DNA from: Diplocarpon mali | Taxonomy: Eukaryota > Ascomycota > Leotiomycetes > Helotiales > Drepanopezizaceae | Length of the DNA: 64,000 bases | NCBI GenBank assembly: GCA_024741835.1 | Contig: JAENRP010000088.1 | Span: 1-64,000, forward strand | Direction: 5' to 3' | Shown: piece after piece, positions 1 through 10,879 of the stretch | Layout: each line of letters begins with the position of its first letter | How positions within the stretch are numbered: position 1 is the stretch's first letter | Translations under genes and position numbers: made by a program | The notes under the pieces: generated by a model | What the model saw: only the letters and a program-made list of their open reading frames with translations | Told to the model about the DNA's origin: nothing | Databases searched by the model: none

Positions 1-187
1 AACCCTAACCCTAACCCTAACCCTAACCCTAACCCTAACCCTAACCCTAACCCTAACCCTAACCCTAACCCTAACCCTAACCCTAACCCTAACCCTAACC
101 CTAACCCTAACCCCTAACCCTAACCCTAACCCTAACCCTAACCCCTAACCCCTAACCCCTAACCCTAACCCTAACCCTAACCCTAAG
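1..187 (+). repeat. telomeric repeat tract (CCCTAA)n
   Basis: About 30 tandem CCCTAA units start at the first base, so this is the left end of a chromosome (G-rich strand TTAGGG, 5' to 3' outward). Several CCCCTAA variants occur around 110-165. The tract degenerates into CCCTAAGCCTAACTC at its inner edge. This is direct sequence evidence. Confidence 0.98.
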
Positions 188-199
188 CCTAACTCTGCT

Positions 200-546
200 C
201 AATAAATCTGCCTCAGAAATTGGATCGGAAGGTGCTCACTTACGAGTGAGACGGTAGCGCTTCGGGGTTACGTTGAATTCAAATTTTGATATCTTAAAGT
301 TATGACGTTGAAGGCTCTTGATTTAGATCCAGTAAGGATATTCCGTTAAGGTGTACAATAATATTCTTGCATGATATCACGGGAACGGGCTACCGGGCTT
401 CTCTAGCTTACGTATTTAAGGAGGAAGACTATTTTTGAGAAATCTCCGACTTTTCGTTTTCTTCGTATTAGACCTATAGAATACCTTTGCACCTTCTTCT
501 TGCTCCCAAACTTGATCCCGCAGTTAGGCGGTTTTGTATCGTTACA
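200..546 (+). mobile_element. degenerate solo LTR, related to the Gypsy-1/2 LTR family
   Basis: The right half matches the 3' half of the 307-bp LTRs found at 27013, 34278, 46775, 54032 and 56057. Shared stretches include a TATTAGACCTATAGAATAC block near 467 and the terminal GTATCGTTACA ending at 546. Weaker similarity, for example GGTGTACAATAATATTCTTGC near 350, extends leftwards. No internal gag-pol sequence follows, so it is a solo or truncated LTR. It is less AT-biased than the copies deeper in the window. The left edge is approximate and no target duplication was found. Confidence 0.6.
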
Positions 547-654
547 ACGAGGGTATCGTTACAGATATGAGCTATTCTATATCTCGGGGGCTTATTACGC
601 AGCAAGGAAGTTTTACTTCTCCGGACAGGCCTATCTAATAATTCTTAAGTGACC

Positions 655-695
655 TACGAAGCCTCCTTTTTTACGAAGCCTCCTTTTTTACGAAG
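655..695 (+). repeat. 17-bp tandem repeat
   Basis: The unit TACGAAGCCTCCTTTTT is repeated about 2.4 times. It lies between the LTR remnant and the 3' end of the minus-strand gene ending at 768. No function can be assigned. Confidence 0.7.
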
Positions 696-767
696 CTTAG
701 GAGACATGCGTAGATGAAATTTTATAAGCTTACACTTGCCACTTGGAAACCCTCCTTGGATAGCATC

Positions 768-2382
768 TTACATTAGTTGTAATGCCAGCACCGAGTTCAT
801 TTTCTCGAATACATTTTTATGCAGCCATGTCCAGTAGCTCTCCTCCACCCACCCCTTCAGCCCCTGTATTAAAAAGATTAAGCGTAAGATCTCTAAATGC
901 GTAATTGTACTACTTGTTAAGAGGGGCCATGGTCCAGCTATAACCTATGATCAAAAAGTATAAGTATATGTAGACATCAGAGCTGAAGAGATTAATATTT
1001 AAAGATAACAAGAGAAATACTTACAACATCTCCGGCCGCGGATTTCCATGCAATATGTAACTTCCAGTCGTGCCCAATAACGGTCCAGCCGAAAAAAGGC
1101 GGAACAGTCTCCTTGTACTGTCCTCCTCCTTCTCCCCCTTGCTCTCGCATATCATCCATAGCATCTCCTCCCTCCGCACGTGCAAGCTGCCATAGTCCTT
1201 GCACCGCCTCCAAGCCCGCCGCGCACCAGACAGCTAGCTGTAAGACCGCTTCGTTGTAATCTCCCCCCGTCTCTTTGACCTCTACGCCACCGACCATAGG
1301 CACAGTACGGGTATATGGGTCTGCCATCTGGCTTAGGGCCAGGTTCGGCCAGTGTCTTTGGATTGGGGCGATAGCACTTTGCACGGCCGAGTGCCGTAGG
1401 GAGAAAGAGAAAGCTAGGTCGGCCTTCTGCTTAAAGGAGAGCGAGACGTGCTGTGGGTGCAGGTCGGGCTGAATCGCTTGCGTCTGGATGCTCTCGACGT
1501 GTAGCATATGCGGCTTCGCGCTGCCAATCTCCGCGGCGTCGAGGACCATACGGACGACCGCGACCCAGGCGCTCTCGTCAAGGTGCTGGTTAAAGCAGCG
1601 GCTTGCTTCTTCGTAGATACGGTCGACGGCCTGCCAAAGCATCTCCAACTGCAAGGGTGATCGCTCGGCACCAGGATCTTCGAGGCGGTCTAGCTGCGCT
1701 TCAAGCTCGTCGGGGTTCTGCGCGCGCAGCTTTTCCTAGTCGAATAGCGTCAGCAGAGAAACAGGAAGATTCAAGGAGTTTGATCTACCAGCAGCCCCCG
1801 AGGGATGATCTTGCTCGAGGTCGTCCGTATCAACATCCTCTTGAGGTCCGCCGCGGCAGGAGGCATCGCTAGCTGGCTGTCTGGTTGGCAGACGCGCAGA
1901 GGGGGCGAGGCGTGGTGCAGCTGGGTGAGGACATTCCGGGGACGCGTCGGGCTGAGCGAGCGCTTGAGAGAGGGGGGCCTAGGAACGAGAATCGGGCGTC
2001 CCATTATCTCCGGCGACGACCAGGTCGACCTGGCGGCCGAAATTTTGCCCGTCTGCCCACTCTCATTCGAGGCGCTGTCGTTGCTATCCATGCCGCTGCG
2101 GCTGCTACAGCTGCTCTCCCTCTTTCGTTTGCGAGTCGGTGGGCTGTCCTCTCTCTTTCTAGGCCGGCCGCATGTTGCGAAAGGATATGGCGAGCGTGGT
2201 GAAGCTGCTAGATTCTGATGGGGAACTCGACGGTGTTGTTGGTGTTGTCGACCCCGCTGCGGCGGCGGGGCTGTCGTAAGCTGCTCCAGCTGGTGCATCT
2301 CGACAGGGTCAAGCCAACTATGACACGTAGCCAGCCACGAAGAGACACCGTCCCGAGATCTGTCGTTGGAATGCGCTGCCAT
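768..2382 (-). CDS. PD-(D/E)XK nuclease-like fungal subtelomeric protein (three exons, intact)
   Basis: The model has three exons, 2382-1789, 1735-1025 and 944-768, giving 493 residues. Intron 1 (1788-1736, 53 bp) runs GTAGAT...CTAG with a CTGAC branch-like site. Intron 2 (1024-945, 80 bp) starts GTAAGT and ends ATAG. Both join the reading frames exactly in phase. Residues 1-198 are Ser/Pro/Arg-rich with PRKR and SPTR motifs and end IIPRGLL. Residues 226-436 hold the nuclease-like core: D304 in KADLAFSFS, then E350 and K352 in GGVEVK, followed by an E/Q-containing helix with Q364 and GWTVIGHDWK. This order matches the fungal PDDEXK-like family (D...ExK) as I remember it; no enzymatic activity has been shown from sequence. 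The short last exon carries GPWPLL and a Trp-rich tail (YWTWLHKN) typical of the family's C-terminus. ATG 2382 was chosen because upstream codons are non-ATG. The gene is free of premature stops although it lies under 1 kb from the telomere and beside RIP-mutated DNA. Confidence 0.8.
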
Positions 2383-4137
2383 GATCAAGAGAGAAGAGGG
2401 GGAGAAGGTCGCTTGGGCGGTAACAGTAGAAGATCAATGCAGGAGATGAAGAGATTTAGTTTCGCAGCCTTGCCTCGCTGGCCTTCTCAATAGTCTAAAC
2501 TGTCAAAGACAACCTAGTCCTGTGACAACAATATGATCTCTTCTTGACAGGGGAGTTGCGCAGTCATCTCTGTGTAAGATTCCGATCATTCAACATGGAT
2601 ATATATATCTATATCTACGTAGATCTATACGCATACACGTTGATACCTCTGTATCCCCATCTGCAATCTGCGTTAGTACCCATCACCAAAATAGGCTGGC
2701 TGCCAGCCTTATCTCTGTTTCTCAGCCTCGCCCCGCCATCTTGATGATCCTCCCTACCTTTTAGCCTCCTCCTCAATTTCTGCCTCATTGACTTCCTACA
2801 AGAGAGCAAAGTTACCTTCACAGCTTGGTATATGATTATCCATATCCTCTTCTTTATTATGCCTTCTCGTATGCTTGCTGCTCCTCCTTGACATCCTCCT
2901 TGATTTTCATCCCACCGGCGCATCTGACTCACTCTCTTTAGTGTAGAGTTTTTTTCTCTTTCAACATGCTGCATTTGTATTAATATAAGGAGAAACTAGT
3001 GTAAATACTTGGAGGGTATTTGTAAAAAGAAGTAGTAAAAAAGAATTTCGATTTTAAGCTTTTAAAAAGTTCTAGCTTTGCTCGACTTGATGTTTGATAT
3101 TTCTCAATTGAAATTACCTAATCTGGGCTCTGCAGATTCTAGGAAATAGTATGCTGGTTCATAGGAGACATTGCCTACAGGTGTTGAGTCCTGGTCTTCC
3201 TGGCCCGACGCTTGCGTCTATGCTTGCCAGGTAAGTTGCCCTCTTACTCAATAGCCTTGTCTAACCAGACAATATTATTATTTTTCCTTTTATAAGCTTT
3301 ATTAATTCCCAACTATAAAGCATTTGTGGAAGACTCTTTACTATATTTCTATATATAAGGAGAAACTAGTAAAAGAATTTCGCTATATCGTTGCTTTTTA
3401 GCCTAATTTAGCCTATTATACCTATGATTCCTGATTTCTTAAATAAAAGTCTAACCTAGACTTTAGTAGATAGTTATTCTCTTTAGGTCTTAGCCGAGTG
3501 TATTCTTAAAGTGTGACTTGATATTTAAAGTCGCCTTAGATTCTCTATTATAAGATAAGCTCTTTACCATAATAGCGGCTATTTATTCAATTGTATTAAG
3601 CTTCTTACCAAGTAGCGGCAGCTCTCGATTATGACTCTTTTTGTCGACTTTACATGAAATTGTCGAAATGTATCCATTTCCTTCTCCTCCTCTTCCTTCT
3701 TGTATATTATAACTTTCCTTTTTCCCCTTTGTATTCTCTGTTAAGCCTTTCCTTTAATCGTAGCTATATAATCAAATAATCCTAAAGTATGCAGGTGAAG
3801 GTCGAAAGCAAAGGGTCTTGGTAAAGAAGGTAGTATAGTAGAAAGAATTTTTTAATCCCGACGTTTCCTTCTTGCTTCATTCGACTTAGGTTTTGATTGT
3901 TTCGTATTCGAAAAGACTTAATCTCTACTCTTTAGACTTTTCCGGTAGGTTCGTAGTCAACACCGCGTACAGGTGTTTAGTCGTCCCCCAACTAGACTAC
4001 AAATTAAGTAAGAGTTTGCACTACTATTTCTTAACTAGCATGCTATATTATTCCGTAAGCTCATGTCTATAATTAAGTCATAAGGTCTTAAACAACCTCC
4101 TTGTTTTGACAAAGTCTTAAGTATAATGTTTCAATCA
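2383..4137. other. non-coding AT-rich subtelomeric spacer
   Basis: No gene is supported. About 2383-2980 has near-normal base composition and probably includes the upstream region of the PD-(D/E)XK-like gene. From about 3000 the DNA becomes AT-rich with scattered homopolymers. A TATAAGGAGAAACTAGT motif occurs twice (near 2986 and 3354), which hints at old repeat material, but no LTR boundaries or coding homology could be recognised. Confidence 0.6.
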
Positions 4138-4142
4138 ATTAC

Positions 4143-4441
4143 TATTGGTACGCAGATTCCTATGCAAGAGGCAAGCCATCCTTGTTCCTAGGGTCATCCT
4201 ATACAGCTATACTATATGCGATATAAGGGGTTTCGTATGTATTTCGGACGGCTATTCAGCCGGAGGACCTTAGAAGGATATCTATATACGGCTAGAAGGG
4301 ACTATAGGAGAGAGGATATTTAGAGGTATAAAGGTACTATCTTAGTTATATAAGGATAGATAGATATTATAATAGATTCTTTTTAATAATAAGTACTTAA
4401 CTATATTTATATAAATATCAAATACTAGTATAGAACCTATA
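4143..4441 (+). repeat. Copia-A 5' LTR
   Basis: This 299-bp copy is the direct repeat of 18044-18342. The copies differ mainly by transitions (C/T, G/A). The flanking ATTAC lies at 4138-4142. Confidence 0.92.
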
Positions 4442-5199
4442 CTAATTAGTAGTAGTACCTTTACTATAAATAGCAAGGTTATTAAACTAAAGAATTCTTT
4501 CTTGATTTAAGGAGTACTTGATTGTATTTCCAGCTTACTTTAAATACTAACTTAAATGTACGAAGTAATATTAGTTACTATTAAAGGGGAAAAGGCGAAA
4601 GGTATGCGAATCTAGCTAGAGTTATTACTTTAAAGGTAGATACTATCCTCTTCTACTTACATTCTATTATATATTATAATTAGGGCAAAACCGAAGTGTA
4701 ATCAGTATCCTAACTATAATTAGATAATAGCGTAATAATACGTAAAATATAACTATATTAGACTTCTTTCGGACCCTATTAGGGTGTAAAGCAATATCTG
4801 GATAATATTAGGAAATGATTAAAGGGGGACTATTAATGCTGCTTAATCTAGGGCAACCTTAGATACTAAGGGACCTTAAAAGGGATATAAGACCTTAGGA
4901 GGATCAACTTAGCGAAGAGGCCTTTAAACTAAAAGATTAATATATAAAGAACTTCTGAAAGATATTATAAGATAGTAAAAGGAGAGGGTTATACCTTGCT
5001 AAGGACTTTTAAAAGGAGTTTTAGGATTGGACAGTTAGCGACTTTAAATCGCTAGATAAGGATATCCGATGACGCTTAAGGGACGACCTTTAGTACTATA
5101 AAGTATACGTTTAGCGTAAGAAGGGCGTTTTAATTAGCTAGGCACTTTTTAATATAGTATATTAAGAAGGAAACGAGTAGCTAGAAGACTAGCTAGAGT

Positions 5200-6908
5200 T
5201 ATAAACTTAAGAAGTACTAAACTCAGTTATAGCATAATCTCTAAGATATAGAACAAGGTTTGCTTTAGAATTTGCTAAATCTATGCGAATAAGCAAGCTA
5301 TCCGCTCAAAGGGTTACTATAGCTGAATAGGAGATACTATACCAAGACTCGCTTCGGCAAGGATACCCCAGATATAATAATACTTCGCAAGATAACCTAT
5401 ATAAAGCGGACACTTTAAGATAAACAATCGAATGATATAACTTTAAAAGAATACTATATTAACCCTAGTTAGGACGAACCCTAGTCTTACAATACCTAGA
5501 GATCTTAAATCTAATACTAATGCCGCCGATTTAATTAAGAGATAAATCGTTACTACCCTTTACTATAAAGAGGGGTTTAAAAGCGCTTTTAAACCTTAAT
5601 TAAAGCAACGCTTAACCATCCTAGTATATTATAGAACCTTTGACTTTAGATTAGGCCAAAATTCTTATAAATCTAAGTAAGATATATATTAAGAAGACTT
5701 AGTATTTAAGTGGGAAAGATTACCTTAATAAAAAGCTTTATATATTCGCCGATTTGTGCTAAAGAGCCTTAGTAGACTAGAGCATATGGCATAGAGCCTT
5801 TTTATCTATACTATAAGACTCGGCCTCGATGCACTACTATCGGTACTTGCAAAATAAGAACTTCAAGTTTGCTAAGCTAGTAGAGGCTATTCGGGCCAAT
5901 TACAAGACTAAAGAGAGAAGTAGCAGATTCCTAAGGAGGTAGTTTCGGCTGATATTTGACCTATTCTAATAAGAAGATTATTAGAAGGGGAAACTGATCT
6001 TAACCTAACTTAAGAATTATACTAAGGAGCTATAAAACCTGCAATTGGGCCTATATACTAGTATAAAGAACGATCGATCTATTAGAGATAGACTTATATA
6101 AGGTGTTTCTAAGAATCGGCTATTTCAAATGGCACTTTTCAAACTACTAGCAACGTTCCTAGCTTTATTAAATAGCTTATAGGCTTGCGTAAGAGTAGTT
6201 ACCTAGGACAGACCATCTAGATCCTAGCACCCCGGTTTAGCTACTAATAGACCCTAATATCATTTGGCCGAGGAGCAAGGGCATTCTATAGTACACTTTT
6301 CGAATAGAAAGATAAAGTTTACCTAGGGTAATAAGAGAGGAATAACCTTCTAATTAAAACTAGGCTATATAAGGTATATTATATGCCAGAAAAAGGACTG
6401 CTATAATAGCAAGCACTTGGAAGAAGAAAGAGCCGCTTAAAAGTCTTGCTATATAGCAAGCCGATAAGCCGAAGGGTATAAGCTAATAGATAAAATATAT
6501 AAGGCATACCTCTTATAGGAAGATAAAGGAGTATATTTAAAGGGCAATAGGACTAATAAGGAGGAATAAGAAACGTCTTTAAAAGAGGAGGACTAAGCAA
6601 TTAGCGACCTTAAGGATAGTAATATCAACTTCACTATGGTATTCCTAGCTTTTAAAAAGGAGTATGACTTAAGAACTATACTTGACTAGCTTGAAAAGCA
6701 GAAGGCTAAATACCTTTTAATAATAAGGGTTAATAAACCGATACAAACGGACCTTAAGGTATTTATAACCTAGTGGACGGATCAGTTCTTTTAAGGATTC
6801 CTAATCAATATAGGCGCCTTGAATAAAAATGTAAGAGGAATCAATTAATTCAAAGCCTTGTAAAATATATAGGACGCAGTTCTAGCTCCACTCGGCGCTG
6901 AAAAGTAC
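5200..6908 (+). pseudogene. Copia-A gag remnant with mutated zinc knuckle
   Basis: A plus-strand frame with many TAG/TAA codons reads as a Copia-type gag. Near 6370-6416 the residues RYIICQKKDCYNSKH match a C-x2-C-x4-C-x4-H knuckle whose first Cys has become Tyr, a change one G-to-A transition can give. The frame is cut at 6913 by Copia-B and resumes at 13062: joining across the nested element restores a continuous frame. The true start, between 4442 and 5200, cannot be placed. Confidence 0.7.
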
Positions 6909-6913
6909 AAAAT

Positions 6914-7108
6914 TATTAAGATAGGTGATACAGCTATCACTCTGATATATTATCATATGACCCTACTGCTTAGTCAGTAGGATATTAATACGTATATAGT
7001 TGTAAGGAAGAAAGGGGTAACCTTCCTTCCTTAACTCTTACTAATATATCGACCATCAACCTTTAAAAGCCTCCTTTACCTACTGCGCCGACTCACTTAA
7101 GCTCAATA
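6914..7108 (+). repeat. Copia-B 5' LTR
   Basis: This 195-bp copy is a direct repeat of 12862-13056. Long shared blocks such as TACTGCGCCGACTCACTTAA (from 7081) are identical, and most differences are transitions. Confidence 0.92.
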
Positions 7109-7439
7109 GGTTATAAGCCTTAGATAGACTAATAATAGATTATTAACTTCCTTTAAAAAGCACTTGCGCCGCAACTATTAGTAGGAAGTTGAATAAGACT
7201 TATAGTAAGAGGCGAGTAATCGGCGAATAGAAGGTATGATTCCCTATTTAGCTAACCTGTATTGCAAGAGGTATGATTCCTTGCTTTACTATATTTCATA
7301 GGAGGTGTGATTCCCTGCGTTATAGCTTAAAAACCCTTTTCGATAAGAGGACTTTCTCCCTATTTAATACTTTAATAATACCTGCTATTTAATCATTTCG
7401 ACTTTTCGATAGGAGGAGTGCCCTTAACTATTTAATTTA

Positions 7440-8960
7440 TTTGATTTTAATACAATTCGATTCGAAATAGCAATAGCTTCCGATTCTGATCGAAATACTA
7501 GACCTAAAGACCTTTAACTCTCTCGAAAGAACTGGCAACAATAGTTCGACGATTTAAAGCTTTACTTTAAGAGCAAAGGTATTGAAATAGCGATTTAAAA
7601 GACACTTATTAAATACGCGAGAATAGCCCCTTATACTCCCTCTACCAATTCATCTACTTCCACTTTAATAGCTAATACAACTGCTAAGGATTTGCTAAAT
7701 ATACTAAATAAGCTTAGCCTAAGAGCTTTAGTAAATAATAACCGAGAATCCTAAAGGTAGATTTTAAATATAGAAAAGGAGAAGGAGTATAGGCTGGCCT
7801 TAGCTAAATGTAAGCTTAAGATTAATAGAGGTTTAAGTAATAAAGATCGAGATTTTATTTAAGTTTATAATAATGCAAAGATAAGATAGGATACCTTAAA
7901 GGTAAAATACTCTTGCATAACTGCCCTTAATACTTAATATCTACTATAGTAGATCACTTCATTTTAGTATAGAAAAGATAAAGATAGTAAGGATATAGAT
8001 ATAAATATAGACTTTGCTTAATCTATACTACGTAAAGTAAGAAGGAGAGTAAAAGCCGCAGATCCTAAGATAGCTATGACTTTTAAGGAAACTTAGCTTT
8101 TTAGTTTCCTACTTAATAGCCTCCCTCTTAAGTTCACTATTGCGAAATAATCTCTTCTTATTTAACCTAACCTTAAGATCTATAAGAAGATCGACTTCCT
8201 TTGAACTATTAAGCAAGACTTTAAAGGATGCTTTAAATCGGCAAATGCTGCATTATAGGGCAACGATAAGCCTAAGAAGAGGAAGGAGCGCAAGACAAGC
8301 CTTTAAGCTTATCAGGGATACTACTTCTATAATAGTACTTATAATATTACTAATTATAAAGTTAAAAGGCAACTAATCAATATAGTCGCTAGCTTTAATA
8401 TTAAGAAGCAATTAAAGCAAAAGTCAAGAAGCAAACTGCCCTTATCCTACTAAAGGCCGCAACTATTAAGGAAAGGCAAAGGAAAAGGCTATTTAGCCAA
8501 AACTTTAGCAAATACCTTTAATAATAATAGTAAGTCATTTGAATTTAAATCCACTTCCGATAATTCAAATGATAATTATAATAAAGATGCTTATATTTTA
8601 AAAGCCGATCTTTATAAGATCCTTGAATCCGACTAATATAGTAATACTAGTTATATAGCAAATATAATTGATAAATCCTACCTATTTAAAGGCCTGCTTA
8701 CTAAAATAAAAAGGCGCTCTATTAAGGTTAGTAGTAAAAGGTTATATACAGACTTAATAGGTATAGTAGAGATGAATATTACTAGCGTTTCTTTCCTTTT
8801 GCAAAATATTCTCCTTATACTTAACCTAAGTATTAATCTTTTATCTAGCTGCAAGATCTATACAAAGTTGAATTATATAAGAGTTTTTAATAATCAATTT
8901 ATATAGTTTATAAATAATAACTATAAAGTGATCTTTAAAGCTAAAATCAAAGATAGACTT
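7440..8960 (+). pseudogene. Copia-B gag and protease-region remnant
   Basis: The plus-strand frame reads as a hydrophilic, Lys/Asn-rich gag-like protein interrupted by TAA/TAG. The zone around 8810-8960 has the position and composition expected of a Copia protease region, but I cannot identify a DTG/DSG triad with certainty. No frame is intact; a 78-codon opening at 8140-8376 is only a fragment. Confidence 0.55.
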
Positions 8961-8993
8961 TATATTATCTTAAAGGTAATATTATAGAAATTG

Positions 8994-9470
8994 ACTCTTA
9001 GGCCAGACTTATAAATGGATTCCTTTAAGGAAAGTGCACTCTTTACCTTAATATAATTAAGTAAGGATAAGGAGAATAGATGGACTCCTAAGCTAGGATT
9101 GCAAGTAAAATTTGTAAAAATAACTCTTAAGCTAGGACTATAAGTAGATTGTAAAGTGTCCTTAAAGATGACTCCTAAGCTAGGATTATAAGTGAATTTA
9201 ATAGAAATAACTCTTAAGCTAGGACTGCGAGTGGATTTTATAAATTCGCTAATAACGACTCTTAAGCTAGAATTATAAGTGAAATTCGCAGAAATAACTC
9301 CTAGGCTAAGACCGTAAGTAAAATTCGCAAATTTGTTAAAGATAACTCTTAAGCTAGGACTATAAGTGGATCTTACCATTTCTAGGAAATCGACTCTTAA
9401 GCTAGGACTATAAGTAGATCTTACGGTTTTATTAAAAACGACTCCTAAGCCAGGCTCGCAATTAGAAAAC
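8994..9470 (+). repeat. in-frame peptide-coding tandem repeat array inside Copia-B
   Basis: Ten units of about 20 conserved bases, starting ACTC(C/T)TAAGCTAGGACTATAAG, begin at 8994, 9084, 9123, 9171, 9210, 9258, 9297, 9345, 9393 and 9441. The spacings are 90, 39, 48, 39, 48, 39, 48, 48 and 48 bases, all multiples of three. The plus frame therefore repeats a TPKLGLQV-like peptide, with TAA often replacing the Gln codon. The lack of stops on the complementary strand makes a 171-codon minus ORF that is a shadow. Confidence 0.85.
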
Positions 9471-9499
9471 GGCAAAACCTTAAACTGCTATCACTAGTC

Positions 9500-10500
9500 C
9501 TTTTTAGCCACTAATAATAAAGCATTAACTAATAATAGGCTACTAAAGCTATTAAAAGTCAAAAGCCTATTAAAGTATTAGCTAATATATAAAAGATTCG
9601 CATATCTAAGGCTAGAGAAATTAAAAGGCCTATATAAGGTCTTGACCTTAAAACAGAAGATCTAAGTACTAAAGGATCGCTTAGTATACCGAATTTGCAA
9701 GCTAATAAAACTTTAAAATCGGATACGAATTAAACTTAATCTATAGAAAGATTTAATACTAGCGCTAATATCTATTAATACTACTAGACTATTTATAACT
9801 TTAATTAAAGGAAATAATTGGTTTTCTTAAATAGTAGATAACTCTACTTAATAGATATGGACCATTTATACTAGGACTAAATTTAAACTTATAGAAAAGC
9901 TGGAAACTTGGAAAGTGATAAAGGAACGCTAGACCTAATTAAAGCTAATAACTATTAAGTCTAATAATGTATTAAAGATTAGGGTAAAGCTTAACGAATA
10001 GGTAAAATAAGGAGTTTATTATAAACTAACTATAATATATAAAGGTTCCTATTAGAATAGCATCGCTAAGCGAAGCATCTAGTAAGCAAAGACTAACTAT
10101 CGCGCTCTATTATAAGATGCTAACTTATTATTAGAATTCTAGGACCTTATAGTTAAGGCAGATATATACCTGCGAAATAGAATAGGTAGTGGACTAATAG
10201 TTAATAGTACTCGAATATTGCTATATAAGGCATATTTTAAATAGAAACTAAGCCTAGACTATATCTGCGTCTTTAGAAGCGTTTGCTACTCTTATATTAG
10301 CCCGAAGTCCTAGCCTATAGGTATAAAGAGTAAGAAGCTAATAGATTGAGGTAAAGAATATATATTTATTAAGTATATTAAATAGATAATAAAGCAATAG
10401 ATAGTATACGCGCTAGATCTAAGGCAAGTAATTATATCCTTAGTAGTTAAGTTTGATGAATCTTAAAATAGGGAAGAGCTATCCTTAAAGCTCTGCATAC
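9500..10500 (+). pseudogene. Copia-B integrase-region remnant
   Basis: The region follows the repeat array and precedes the reverse transcriptase, which is the Copia order. The plus-strand frame is open in stretches of 30-60 codons between TAA/TAG stops and has Copia-integrase-like composition. The catalytic D,D,E triad could not be assigned with confidence. Confidence 0.5.
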
Positions 10501-10879
10501 TTAAAGATTCGCAAGGTATACTACTTAATAGTAATACTATTAAGCCGAACTAATAACCCCTCTCTCTTAGCTTAGGCATATTAAGCGCACTTGCTGATCG
10601 ACGACCTGCTAGTCGCCTAAAGGCCGAATAGACTATTCCTATTATTTGCAAACTACTTAAAGTATAGAATAACTTTAATATTATTATCCCTTTAGTTAAA
10701 GTACCTATAGTAAAGGATATTCCTAAAATAGGTATAAGTAATAATAAGCCTCTACTATCGGAAAGCAGTTCTTTAGATAATAAGCCTATGGAACCTATAG
10801 CCGAACCTACGCCTTTAAAGAGGAATAGAGACCTAAAACTAGAAGATACCTTAGACAACCGTAAGTCTAAGCGTATCTA

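Noticed and set aside
1736..1738. In-frame TAG and frame break suggesting the subtelomeric gene is a pseudogene
   Set aside because: The TAG is the last three bases of a 53-bp intron with good donor, branch-like and acceptor sites; splicing restores the frame.
1603..2218. Plus-strand ORFs opposite the PD-(D/E)XK-like gene
   Set aside because: Shadows of exons 1 and 2; they have no family match.
8960..9475. 171-codon minus-strand ORF with repeated SPSLRV segments
   Set aside because: It is the complement of the Copia-B tandem array. The spacing in multiples of three and lack of TTA/CTA codons in phase keep the minus frame open by chance; the plus frame is the one that fits the element.
10550..10858. 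102-codon minus ORF in Copia-B
   Set aside because: Lies within the integrase-RT linker with pol on the opposite strand; a single copy with no protein-like features, unlike the antisense ORFs found between pol and LTRs.
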